A DNA stretch of 64,000 nt from Hymenobacter actinosclerus (GTDB lineage: Bacteria; Bacteroidota; Bacteroidia; Cytophagales; Hymenobacteraceae): contig NZ_FOHS01000007.1 in NCBI RefSeq assembly GCF_900111515.1, positions 1 to 64,000 on the forward strand, given 5' to 3'. This document shows positions 33,066-41,536 of the stretch, piece by piece. How positions within the stretch are numbered: the stretch's first letter is position 1; every line of letters begins with the position of its first letter. The notes under the pieces are model-generated. The model saw only the letters and a program-made list of their open reading frames with translations, did not search any database and was not told the DNA's origin. A program made the translations under genes and the position numbers.

Positions 33066-34532
33066 TCACCGGCTCACCTTGCCGCTGCCGCCGCCTTTTA
33101 CCAGCTGCTTTTTCGGCTGCGGGGCGGGGTCGCCGGTGGCTACGGGGTGCGGGCGCTCGGTTTTGCGGAACACCCACTCCCGGATTTCGTCCAGGGCGCG
33201 GGGCGAAAACACGGGCTGCGGCTCGCCGTTTACCACCGGCCAGGCCTTCATTTCGGGTTGAAACCAGTGGTTGACGCCCGGCAGGCGCAGGGCCGTGACG
33301 CTGCTGTTTTTGAGGCCCTTTTTCAGCGGGGCCTGGTTCTGGGTGGTGGCCACCTGCAAATCGTCGGTGCCGCCGAGCAGCAGCACGGGGCACTTCACGG
33401 CGGGCAGGCTGCGGGTGGGGTCGAAGTCGAGGAAGTAGCGCGACCAGGGCGAGGTGAGCTGCACGGCGCGGGCGCGGGCCATGTGGGGGTCGAGGTCGGT
33501 GTTGTGGAAGCGCAGCAGGGCCGCCACTTTGCCGCGGGCCTGGTTGTCGTTGGGCGTCTGGCGGATGATGTCAATCATCTCCTGGTTGAGGTGCAGCGCC
33601 GCCTTCACCTGGGCCGGATTGGAGCCAATGAGGCGCATGATTTCCAGCTGCTGGCGCCTGATAACGGTGCGGCCCGGTACGCCGTAGGGCGCCAGCGCCA
33701 CCACGAAGGCCGGCGCGGCCGGCACGGGCGTAGCCGCCGCCAGCAGCGCCACGTTGGCGCCCTCGCCGTGCCCGAGCAGGCCCAGGTAGCGCGTATCGAG
33801 CAGGCGGCGGGTGCGCAGAAACACCAGCGCCGCCTGCGCGTCGCTCACCACATCGGCCGTAGTGGTATTGAAGTGGCTGCCCTGCGACTGGCCCACGCCC
33901 CGGTCGTCGAAGCGCAGTACGGCAATGCCGCGACGCGTGAGGTGGTCGGCCAGCGAACCAAACAGGCGGTAGTCCTGCTCGGTCACGTCGCGGTCGTGGG
34001 GGCCCGAGTCGGAGAGCAGCACCACGGCCGGAAACGGGCCCGGTCCGGCGGGCGTCGTGAGCGTGCCGGCCAGCCTGATCTGGGCCTCCTGGTTATAGAA
34101 GCTCACCTGCTCCTCGCGGTACGGCAGCGTCAGGCGGGGCTTGCCGGCTATCGGCGCGGGTTGGGGGAGTTCGAGACGGCGCAGCAGCAGGGGCGCCTTC
34201 AGGCCCGGCTGGCTCCAGGTGCCCTGCAGCGTGGCGCCGTTCTTCCCGATTTTGCCCACGAAGCGGCTGCCCGCCTGCTCGATGCTCACCGTAATATCGG
34301 TGCCCTTCACCACGGCCTCGGCCGGCATGCGGCTGATGCGCTGCTGGGGCGCATCGAGGGCCGCGTAGTAGCTGCCGTTGGACAGCGGCACGATGGTTAT
34401 GATGAGTTGCAGCTCGCCGCCGGGCACCTTCAGCGGGCCCGACCACTGGCCGTTCAATTTAGGTGGCTCAACCGCCCAAACCGGACTACCCACGAAGCTA
34501 AAGAGCAGGAGAAGAAGTAACAGTCTCTTCAT
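33066..34532 (-). CDS. Exported alpha/beta hydrolase with the nucleophile replaced
   Basis: A 488-residue protein with a signal peptide (1-20). The N-terminal domain (about 25-125) is a lipocalin-like beta domain often found before this hydrolase. The C-terminal alpha/beta-hydrolase domain has SDSGPHDRD, LRFDDRGVGQSQG, and the acid and His regions (LLGGTDDLQV, NHWF). The nucleophile elbow reads GHGEG, with Gly256 where the family has Ser (GHSEG). The DNA codon is GGC. The enzyme should be inactive by the usual mechanism. The C-terminal tail is Lys/Pro-rich. The start at 34532 opens the signal. Confidence 0.85.
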   Translation of the reverse strand: MKRLLLLLLLFSFVGSPVWAVEPPKLNGQWSGPLKVPGGELQLIITIVPLSNGSYYAALDAPQQRISRMPAEAVVKGTDITVSIEQAGSRFVGKIGKNGATLQGTWSQPGLKAPLLLRRLELPQPAPIAGKPRLTLPYREEQVSFYNQEAQIRLAGTLTTPAGPGPFPAVVLLSDSGPHDRDVTEQDYRLFGSLADHLTRRGIAVLRFDDRGVGQSQGSHFNTTTADVVSDAQAALVFLRTRRLLDTRYLGLLGHGEGANVALLAAATPVPAAPAFVVALAPYGVPGRTVIRRQQLEIMRLIGSNPAQVKAALHLNQEMIDIIRQTPNDNQARGKVAALLRFHNTDLDPHMARARAVQLTSPWSRYFLDFDPTRSLPAVKCPVLLLGGTDDLQVATTQNQAPLKKGLKNSSVTALRLPGVNHWFQPEMKAWPVVNGEPQPVFSPRALDEIREWVFRKTERPHPVATGDPAPQPKKQLVKGGGSGKVSR

Positions 34533-34939
34533 AAAGTTAAATTTGATACTGGTTTCATTCCGCTTTAAAGGCGTTAATGAATTGAAATTATCAAATTTTA
34601 CGAAAACCTGCTCTGCAATTTTGCGAACCCGGTACCAGATTTTTTGGAAAGGCTGCCCACAGGCCAAACGGGCCGTTTTTTTTGGCGCTGCCTGTCCCCG
34701 CCCGACCGAACCGGGAGGTCCTCAACCGCGGCGGCCCGACTTGCGGGCAGCAAGCCGGGCCGGGAGGCAATGCCGGGCGCCCGCAACGGATGGCTACGGC
34801 CACCGCTACCAGACCGGAGTAGGCAGCCACTTCAGCCGCCCGGGCCGGGGTTCCGGGCGGGGCAGCGGGCGTTCCGGGCAGGGCTTATCAGAATCCCGGC
34901 TTCACGCCTTTTCGTCACTTTCCACAGCGCGGCAGGCGC
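34533..34939. other. Gene-free stretch
   Basis: 407 bases. The part next to the hydrolase is AT-rich and could hold its promoter, without a clear TAnnTTTG. A weak stem followed by eight Ts (34661-34682, plus strand) has no visible gene before it. The rest is GC-rich without ORF support. Confidence 0.4.
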
Positions 34940-36337
34940 TTAGTTTTCTACTATATTTCCCTTAGCGCCCTTGGCGGTAAGGCCTTTTCGGTCCGTGATT
35001 TTCCCTTTGGCGATTTGGACGGCGGTGCCTTGCGTTGACTTCGCGGAGATATTGGCCAGCGGCGTCTTCCCGTCGTCACTGACTTTTACGGCGACGGAGC
35101 TCTTGCCATTGGCTGTGATATCACCTTCTACAGATAACTGCTTCACAACGCCGCCTTCTACGTTGTAGGAATGCACGTTGTCGCCGTGGGTCGTGATGCC
35201 GCCCGCAATAGTCAGCTCCCTGATTTCGCCGCCGGATTTGACGCTGATGGCATCGGCCGGCAAGGTAGAAATCACGCCCTTCACCAGGGTTTGCCCTTTA
35301 GAGCCGTGCGTCACCACACTATTTAACACTGTTATGCTGCCCACCGGCTTGCTGAACTGCATGCCGATGGAACCGTCGCCGTTGGTTATGATAGAATGGA
35401 AAGTTGCTTTACCAATGGTTCCATCGTATTGATTAAACCCTCTGGCGCCGCCACCAAAAGTTTCGATTTTCTCTTTCGCCTCGAATTCGTCAACCACCCC
35501 AAAATTCACGAAGCCAATTCCGCTTGGTCCGTAAGAGGTTATAGCTTTTTCAGCCGTCCATTTCTCTACGTGGCCCCAGGCATCCAGCACCATATCATTG
35601 ACTCCGTAAGTTGTCAGGGTGCCTTGATTGACCAGATTTTTCACTCTGGCACCATTGAGAATAAATACGCCGCCCGTAATTCTATTGGGTTGTCCGAAAG
35701 GTATCATGCCGTTGGAATAAATATCACCCGTCGTAATAGTATCCGCTAGCACCCGGCCGCCAATATCACCGAAGCCGCCGACGAACAAACCGGACCCAAT
35801 AACGGGGGCCCCTTTACGCCCCAAGCTGATATTGGTAAGTGTAACGTTGAGCAGGCTGTTTTCGTCGCTATTGTAATTATAAACCGTGAAGGCCCCCTGG
35901 TAAACATTCACGCCGTATTTCAGTGGCTGCTCGGAGTATCTGCGGGCATCGCACGCTACTATATCGATAGTATCGGCAACCAGCTGTGCGTTGATTGTGC
36001 CGGCCCGGGTTAAAATCTGAACCTGGCCTGTGACAGTCAGGTTTTTCAGGGTTATCGTCCCTAAATCGGGGGAATTTCCCTGCACGTATATCGCTCGGTT
36101 TCCGGGGTTGGTTTGAACAGTGATAGTTGAAATTTCATTGTTGGCCGTCAGTCCGATACCATCCCCGACGCTAAAACTCAGCATGCATTTTTCCTTATCA
36201 GCGCCGATAATGTTGAAACCAGCGGGCAGGATAATGGAAGAAGGGCAAAGAATAGACGCCTGCAATTCCAGCGTTGCGGGTTGCGGGTCGTTTAAGGCGG
36301 CGAGCAATTCTACGAGGGTGAAAATCTGCTTGATCAT
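34940..36337 (-). CDS. Beta-helix repeat protein without signal peptide
   Basis: A 465-residue protein of repeating short strands with Asn/Gly turns (for example ISTITVQTNPGNRAIYVQGN and LGTITLKNLTVTGQVQILT), as in a right-handed parallel beta-helix. It has no cysteine-rich, catalytic or membrane motif. It starts MIKQIFTLVELLAALNDPQP with no signal peptide, which is unusual for a beta-helix. Its GC content and codon use are clearly lower than the neighbours (many ATA, AAT and TTA-type codons), suggesting transfer. I do not recognise the family. A Gly-X-X-I/V periodicity of 20-25 residues is visible throughout. Confidence 0.75.
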   Translation of the reverse strand: MIKQIFTLVELLAALNDPQPATLELQASILCPSSIILPAGFNIIGADKEKCMLSFSVGDGIGLTANNEISTITVQTNPGNRAIYVQGNSPDLGTITLKNLTVTGQVQILTRAGTINAQLVADTIDIVACDARRYSEQPLKYGVNVYQGAFTVYNYNSDENSLLNVTLTNISLGRKGAPVIGSGLFVGGFGDIGGRVLADTITTGDIYSNGMIPFGQPNRITGGVFILNGARVKNLVNQGTLTTYGVNDMVLDAWGHVEKWTAEKAITSYGPSGIGFVNFGVVDEFEAKEKIETFGGGARGFNQYDGTIGKATFHSIITNGDGSIGMQFSKPVGSITVLNSVVTHGSKGQTLVKGVISTLPADAISVKSGGEIRELTIAGGITTHGDNVHSYNVEGGVVKQLSVEGDITANGKSSVAVKVSDDGKTPLANISAKSTQGTAVQIAKGKITDRKGLTAKGAKGNIVEN

Positions 36338-36823
36338 CGGTGGTGTTCTTTCGGTTGACGGAAGTTGGTTTCGGGCGGCGGTTGCATGTTGCTCTGCCGG
36401 CAAAAGCAGGAATCTCACTCCCGACATTGCCGGATTGGCCGGAGCGGCAGCGCCCCCTTACTACGCAAGGCAGCCGTATTACGCTGCCGTATCCGTGGCA
36501 AAGCGCCTTGCGAGTACGAGGCCGAAACGCACAACGCCGCGCCGCCGGGTAACTCGCAGAAGTACCGGCAAGGGGCACTGTTCCACGACAAGGCGTACCT
36601 ATAGCGGTTTTGCGCCTCCTGTTTCCCAGGGCTGAAGCCCCGGGCTACAGAGCGGGTGGCAATGCACCCGGCGCGCCAGACTGCTGTGGCATCGGCTGCT
36701 TCTCCGCTACTGGCAGCCCGGAACGGCGTAGTATAAGGCGCCGCCAGGCCGTTAAACAAACCGCCCGTACCGGCAGCGAAGCGGGTACGGGCGTGTTGAT
36801 TGAGCGCCGGAAAGTGGGCGGGC
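36338..36823. other. Gene-free stretch with short palindromes
   Basis: 486 bases. It holds a small palindrome (GGCAGCCGTATTACGCTGCC, near 36460), a segment CCAGGGCTGAAGCCCCGGGC (near 36630) of a common intergenic repeat type, and the terminator at 36762. No ORF is convincing. It separates the beta-helix gene from the four-gene cluster. Confidence 0.45.
36762..36793 (-). terminator. Terminator of the four-gene cluster
   Basis: The stem CGCCCGTACC...GGTACGGGCG is followed on the minus strand by GTTTGTTTAA. It lies 30 bases after the stop at 36824. Confidence 0.7.
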
Positions 36824-37831
36824 TTAGCTTTGGGGCTTGTTGAGCAGGAAGCCGATGGTGAAGTTGGCGTCCCAGTCGAAGACAAATTGCTGGCAGCCCG
36901 AGGCCTCCTGCACGGCCCGGTAGATGTTCTGGCCGGCCTTGGATTTGGCGTTGTCGAGGTTGTAAGCGTCGGGGGCTTTGAGGGTGGTGTAGCGCTCCTT
37001 ATCCTGGCGCACCTCCTTGGCCATCTCAAACGGTACGCCGCCCACGATGAAGCAGGTATTGCGCAGGCTGGCCGGCACCTGGGCCATTTTGGTTTTCACG
37101 TCGGCCGCCACGGTGGCGTCGTCGGTGCCGTTCTGGAAGTATTTGGCCCCGTAGGTTTCCACCGATTTGGGCGTGCCGTTTTCCAGCCACGAGATTTTGG
37201 TGTTGCCCGAGCCGATGTCGACCACGAAGGCTTTGTCGGCGTAGGCGGGGGGCAGCACCGAGCGCAGGGCCAGCACGCCCTCCTGTTCGGGCGTTACGGT
37301 GTTCACCACGTAGCCCAACGATTTGAGGGCCTTGATAATCTTTTGGGTGCCGCTGGCCTTCTGGGCGCCCGAGCTTACCACGAACTGGATGTCGCGGCCG
37401 GCCACGCCGAAATCGAGCATTTTGGCAATGTAGTTTTTCAGGCCCGCCCGGATATCGGCGTCGGAGGCCATGTTCTCGATGGCCAGGCTGGCGCCAAACT
37501 CCGACTTCTCCAGCTTCCAGTTCTTGTTGCCATCAATGCGGACAATAAACGAGTTGAAGCCGCTGGCGCCCAGCTCCACCACGCCCTTGAGCTTGCCATT
37601 GACGGGCGCGGGGGGCGTGTAAGTGAAGGCAGCCGGCGTCGCGCCATTGCTGACAGCGGGAGCCTGGCCCGGATCAGCAGTACCCGACCCGTCGGGCATG
37701 GAGGGGCTGGTAGCGGTAGTGGTGGTAGCGGGCAGCAGCTTGTCGCCCATGAAGTAGCGGAAGCCGAAGTAGGCGGCGGCCAGAATGGCCAGCGTGATGA
37801 TGAGCCGGCCGGCCAGCGTGAGTCGTTGCAT
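36824..37831 (-). CDS. Membrane-anchored Ppx/GppA-like (actin-fold) protein
   Basis: A 335-residue protein. One TM segment at 6-26, then a Thr/Pro/Ala-rich linker to about residue 80, then an ASKHA-type domain. VVELGASGFNSFIV (84-97) is phosphate-1, TPEQEGVLALRSV (180-192) resembles the exopolyphosphatase glutamate segment, and VVDIGSGNTKISW (203-215) is phosphate-2. Length is short for Ppx (only the first domain plus part of the second). It is the last gene of a minus-strand cluster with two coiled-coil proteins. The substrate could be ATP or a polyphosphate/(p)ppGpp-type phosphate. None is shown. Confidence 0.75.
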   Translation of the reverse strand: MQRLTLAGRLIITLAILAAAYFGFRYFMGDKLLPATTTTATSPSMPDGSGTADPGQAPAVSNGATPAAFTYTPPAPVNGKLKGVVELGASGFNSFIVRIDGNKNWKLEKSEFGASLAIENMASDADIRAGLKNYIAKMLDFGVAGRDIQFVVSSGAQKASGTQKIIKALKSLGYVVNTVTPEQEGVLALRSVLPPAYADKAFVVDIGSGNTKISWLENGTPKSVETYGAKYFQNGTDDATVAADVKTKMAQVPASLRNTCFIVGGVPFEMAKEVRQDKERYTTLKAPDAYNLDNAKSKAGQNIYRAVQEASGCQQFVFDWDANFTIGFLLNKPQS

Positions 37832-37910
37832 AGGGAAGAGGGTTAGAGAAACGGTGGCCGCGGGCCACAATCGGGAGAGAGTTTATTTGAGCATTCAGAC
37901 TGGTGTAGAG

Positions 37911-37935
37911 ACGCAAAATATTGCGTCTCTACGCC
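37911..37935. repeat. GAGACGCA-family palindrome, single copy
   Basis: GTAGAGACGCAAAATATTGCGTCTCTAC has perfect arms around an AT centre. It is the same family as the double element at 1877-1973. It lies between two genes of the cluster. Confidence 0.75.
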
Positions 37936-37942
37936 GTTCCTT

Positions 37943-38968
37943 TTACTCCAGCAGGTTGCGGTAGCCGGCGTCTTTGGGCGGGGCGGGCGCGCCGGGCTGG
38001 GCCACGTAAACGGGGGCGGCCGGGGTATCGGGGGTCACAAACTTGAACTCGCCCTGGTTGTAAGCGTTCAGCAGGGCCTCGCCCTTGTCGGAGAGGATGC
38101 CGTTCTGCACGTCCACCGAGTTGATAAAGTCCATCGACAGGTCCATGGCGCGCTTCATTTCGCCCAGCTTCTGGCTCATGTCGTCCTGGATGTACTCCAT
38201 CGACTCGTCGAAGTAGAACTTCTTGTCGGGGTCGCCCTTAAAAATGCTGACGGCCGTGCGCAGCGCGTTCGAGCTTTCCTTCACCAACTTGTACTCGACC
38301 TCCTTGAGGCGCACCTTGATTTCGGTTTCCTTGATGATGTAGTCGGCGCTGGTATTAACCTTTTCCATGAAGGCCAGCACCTGCTGGATGTTGCGTTGCA
38401 GCGGCAGCAGCTTGTTGTTCATCTCCTGCAGGCCCGCCCCCTCAATGGTGGCCAGCGAGGCAGTTTCCTTCATGCCGGGCCGTTCCAGCATAGTACCGGC
38501 CTTGTTGGCCTCGGCGAATTTCTGCCGGATTTCGTCGTTGTTCTCGTTGATCTTCTTGTTCAGTTTCACCAGCTGCCCGGCCAGCGTGTCAATCTGGCCC
38601 TGCATTTTCCGGCGCTTCTGCCGCAAATCATCCACGTAGATTTTAAGAATGGCGATGGGGTCGAGCTGCACCACCAGCCCCACGATTTTGCGCATCAGCG
38701 TCTTGAACAGAAAGAACACGGCCGTGCGCACGTCGCGGCTGGTAAACAGGAATACCACCACGCCCAGCGCCGCCAGCAGCAAGGCCAGATGCAGGGTGTT
38801 GGAGGCCACCTCAATCAGAAACAGCACGATTTGGTTGAAGTAAATCAGGCCCGCGCCCAGCATGCCCGCCAGGACCACCAGGCCAAAAATACCTTCGGGC
38901 CGCGACCAGAACGAGCGTTTTTCCACGTCAGTACTGCCACCAATTTGCGAGAAGTCGGGAGTTGCCAT
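37943..38968 (-). CDS. Two-TM coiled-coil membrane protein
   Basis: A 341-residue protein. Two hydrophobic segments (about 27-46 and 48-76) are followed by a third, weaker one (RTAVFFLFKTLMRKIVGLVV). After that comes a long helical part (about 108-275) with heptads (QKRRKMQGQIDTLAGQLVKL, LNKKINENNDEIRQKFAEAN) resembling PspA/IM30-type or scaffold coiled coils. The last 50 residues are Pro/Ala-rich. I cannot name the family. It lies 111 bases upstream of the Ppx-like gene with a palindrome between. The ATG at 38968 removes an extension read from a GTCATGC repeat. Confidence 0.72.
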   Translation of the reverse strand: MATPDFSQIGGSTDVEKRSFWSRPEGIFGLVVLAGMLGAGLIYFNQIVLFLIEVASNTLHLALLLAALGVVVFLFTSRDVRTAVFFLFKTLMRKIVGLVVQLDPIAILKIYVDDLRQKRRKMQGQIDTLAGQLVKLNKKINENNDEIRQKFAEANKAGTMLERPGMKETASLATIEGAGLQEMNNKLLPLQRNIQQVLAFMEKVNTSADYIIKETEIKVRLKEVEYKLVKESSNALRTAVSIFKGDPDKKFYFDESMEYIQDDMSQKLGEMKRAMDLSMDFINSVDVQNGILSDKGEALLNAYNQGEFKFVTPDTPAAPVYVAQPGAPAPPKDAGYRNLLE

Positions 38969-39029
38969 AGCGGGGGAAAGGGAGTTAGGGTGATGAAGAG
39001 AAGACAGTTGCCTGAGCCAGCCAAAGTAC

Positions 39030-39190
39030 CTGTCATGCTGAGCGGAGCGAAGCATCTCGCGTGCCATGCTAATCCTGATGCCAGCACGCGAGATGCTTCC
39101 TTCGTCAGCATGACAATAGTATTGCGGTAGAGATGCTTCGACTCCGCTACGTCCCTGGCTTGATGCGCCACATGCGCAGCATGACGTGCT
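39030..39190. repeat. GTCATGCTGAGC palindrome plus half copy
   Basis: A full element at 39030-39116 has arms TGTCATGCTGAGCGGAGCGA and inverse. It is followed by a half copy (39130-39187: AGATGCTTCGACTCCGCTAC...GCAGCATGAC). It lies between two genes of the cluster, so transcription must cross it. Confidence 0.75.
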
Positions 39191-39218
39191 ATATATGTCC
39201 CACTTTTCTACGGTCGTT

Positions 39219-39887
39219 CTACGTCAGGTGCTGCCTTATACGGGCAATGTCGTCCTGGATTTGCTTCGTGAAGTGCTCGTGGGTGGCCTCGTAGTTGCGG
39301 CGGCTCTGGCTGAGCTTGTCGGTCTGCAAGTCTATTTCGCCGCTGATAGAGGCTAGCCGGGCAGTGTTGGCCTCGATTTTCTGCTGAATTTCGGCCAACT
39401 GTCGGGTCAGGGCCTCGTTGTCGGCCTGGCGCTGCTGCTGCTCCTGCTGCAGGCCACCCACGCGCTCGGCAATGGTGGCGTCCACGCTCTTGGTGAAGCC
39501 GGCGCGGTCGTCGTTGAGCACGTCCAGGTACTGGTTGGCCGTGCTCACGAGCTGGTTGACATCGGCCGAGCCGCCCAGGGCCTTGAAGCTGGCCCAGGCC
39601 GCCTGAAACTGCTTGTGCTCGCTCAAATCGAGGCTGCTCAGGCCCCGGAGCGCGTCGCGGAACTCGAAGTAGTCGGGCCCCGGCAGGTTGTGCTTGACCA
39701 ACACATCGGCCAGGTGCTCCGAAAACCGTAAGTCAACGGCGCCGGGCTGCCGGGGCGCGGGCGCCGGCGAGCCAGCGGCCGGGGAGCCAGCCGCCGGAGC
39801 AGCCGCGGGCGCACCAGCGGGCGTGGGCGCATCCTTAATAAAGAAGCCCAGAATTTTGTGGCCGAGCGAATTGTCTGGTTCAGGCAT
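39219..39887 (-). CDS. Soluble coiled-coil protein with Ala/Pro linker
   Basis: A 222-residue protein without signal or TM segment. The N-terminus (HKILGFFIKDA) is followed by an Ala/Pro/Gly-rich linker (20-50). A globular part (50-130) contains DLRFSEHLADVLVKHNLPGP and VSTANQYLDVLNDD. The C-terminal coiled coil (130-220) is Gln-rich (LQQEQQQRQADNEALTRQLA). No homologue is known to me. It lies second in the minus-strand cluster, between the small membrane protein and the two-TM coiled-coil protein, which suggests a cytoplasmic partner of those. Confidence 0.7.
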   Translation of the reverse strand: MPEPDNSLGHKILGFFIKDAPTPAGAPAAAPAAGSPAAGSPAPAPRQPGAVDLRFSEHLADVLVKHNLPGPDYFEFRDALRGLSSLDLSEHKQFQAAWASFKALGGSADVNQLVSTANQYLDVLNDDRAGFTKSVDATIAERVGGLQQEQQQRQADNEALTRQLAEIQQKIEANTARLASISGEIDLQTDKLSQSRRNYEATHEHFTKQIQDDIARIRQHLT

Positions 39888-40058
39888 GAGCAGCGGGCGT
39901 AACGTGTAACAGCACAATGTTACGAGTTTCTATGATTCAGCCGCTGGATTCGCTTAGTTGGTGAGGTGTGGCCTTGGAGGCGGGCGGCGTTTTGCAGGTG
40001 AGCGGGTTGCGGCGGTTTCGGATGCGGCGGTCAGAAACAGTAGCGGCGTACGTCGCGG

Positions 40059-40214
40059 CTACAATTGCTCGTTGTGCTGCTCCTTATCAATCAGCAACTG
40101 CACATACACGTTCAGCTTCGCCAGCAGCTTGAGTAACTGCCAGCCCCCGAGGGCCAGGAACAGGATGCCGAGGAAATACAGGAGTAGCGGAAGGATGGTC
40201 AGGAGGGTGAACAT
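40059..40214 (-). CDS. 51-residue single-TM protein
   Basis: Too short for usual gene callers, but the minus-strand reading is clean: an ATG at 40214, a hydrophobic helix (LPLLLYFLGILFLALGGW, residues 8-25), then a charged amphipathic end (KLLAKLNVYVQLLIDKEQ) and TAG at 40059. Composition and codon use match the genome. It heads the minus-strand cluster 36824-40214, 171 bases before the coiled-coil gene. It may be an adaptor that brings the soluble coiled-coil partner to the membrane. The function is unknown and the call rests on one reading frame. Confidence 0.5.
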   Translation of the reverse strand: MFTLLTILPLLLYFLGILFLALGGWQLLKLLAKLNVYVQLLIDKEQHNEQL

Positions 40215-40474
40215 GGGGCAGGGTGACGGTTTGAATTTTATTGGGTGCGACGGCTGAAGCTTTACTAAGCAAGCTTAGAACATTATGGCTACTGACGCTG
40301 ATTCAGCCACTCCATCTGGGACTTGCGACCAGCAGTGGAGTTGGTGTACAGATTTAGCGGCTTGTGTTGTGAGGAATTAAGCCAGAAAATTACCTTGGTT
40401 CTTCAATGATAATTCGATACGAATATAATTACTAATAAGCGCTTATCACAAAAATCAATGCTGATTATAAATAT

Positions 40475-41386
40475 TTATTTATACAAACGTATGAGATTAG
40501 AGGAAATAATATCAACCTTCATTTCCTCATCTAATAAAAAATTATCCTTCATCCATTTAGTCAATATTTTACCTCCCATTATTCTTGGCCTACCATCCTT
40601 ATTGTGTGTTCTATTAATATCCCCTTTGATTACTGTGCCTGTTTCCGACCCAAGCTGAATATCCAAGGTTTTCAAATCTCCCCCAAAGATGTTCCTGTGT
40701 TTTGTTTGAATATTAAAAAACCCTCTATTGTAATAAGTTTTCCCAAGCTGTATGACTATTGTCTTCATTTCAAATGATACCATCGCACTATTATAAGAAG
40801 CATTACTCCTATTCGGTATGTCATTAATAATATCTGACTTATTTTCCATATCAACAATCACATTATTTATACTCCTATTCTCATCCACCTGAACCCCATG
40901 CCCGCTTCGAGCGGCATCAAGCCATTGAATCAACTCCAGAGCAGCATTCAATAAATCACCTTCCACTAAAGAAAAAGCAATTACTTCCGTATTGCCCTTG
41001 TGCAGATTGGAATAGCAATGCCACTGCAAACCGTCGGTAATAAAAACGGTCTGCACTTTGAAGCCCAGGGCGTAACCCAGCACTTTACTCACGTAGCCAT
41101 GTTTGTCGAGGCTGGCCCCCAGGCATTTCGCTTCCACTACTAATCGGGGGTTGCCGTTACTGTCGTGGAGCAGATAATCGACCCTGAGTTCACCGCCAAT
41201 CGTCCGTTCCGGCTCCACCATGCGCACATCGGCCGTATCCCAGCCCAGGGCCCGCAGTACCGGGTCGATGAGGGCGGCGCGGGTGGCCGCCTCATTTTTA
41301 CGCAGCAGTTGCGAGTTGATTTCGGCGCTGGTCCGAACAGCCTGCAAAACGGCGTAGAGGGTAGCTAACGGACTGGGAATGGGCAT
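40475..41386 (-). CDS. HSDR_N-type nuclease with foreign C-terminal half
   Basis: A 303-residue protein. Residues 1-165 match the type I restriction R-subunit N-terminal domain: LLRKNEAATRAALIDPVLRALGWD, EPERTIGGELRVDYLLHD (Asp70) and VVEAKCLG (Glu85, Lys87), the PD-(D/E)XK site. Residues 165-303 are AT-rich in DNA and of another composition (many Asn, Ile, Lys), with IQLGKTYYNRGFFNIQTK and GRPRIMGGKILTKWMK, perhaps a DNA-recognition domain. No hsdM, hsdS or helicase is near. I chose the ATG at 41386. A GTG at 41413 would add nine residues. Confidence 0.75.
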   Translation of the reverse strand: MPIPSPLATLYAVLQAVRTSAEINSQLLRKNEAATRAALIDPVLRALGWDTADVRMVEPERTIGGELRVDYLLHDSNGNPRLVVEAKCLGASLDKHGYVSKVLGYALGFKVQTVFITDGLQWHCYSNLHKGNTEVIAFSLVEGDLLNAALELIQWLDAARSGHGVQVDENRSINNVIVDMENKSDIINDIPNRSNASYNSAMVSFEMKTIVIQLGKTYYNRGFFNIQTKHRNIFGGDLKTLDIQLGSETGTVIKGDINRTHNKDGRPRIMGGKILTKWMKDNFLLDEEMKVDIISSNLIRLYK

Positions 41387-41469
41387 CGATGGCAGTGTAG
41401 ATATGTGAGCCACAATGTTAAGGATTTGTGCGCTTCATGCTTTATATAAGTTCACTACTGCCCCCGCCG

Positions 41470-41477
41470 TACCTTCG
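41470..41477 (+). promoter_or_regulatory. -7 element of the uvrA promoter
   Basis: TACCTTCG lies 59 bases before the ATG. I see no LexA-type box nearby, but Bacteroidota boxes are not well enough known to me to exclude one. Confidence 0.5.
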
Positions 41478-41536
41478 CCAACCCCAAACTACACCCGGCC
41501 GAAACCAAACGCGGCCCGCTTGCTGTTTACCGACCT

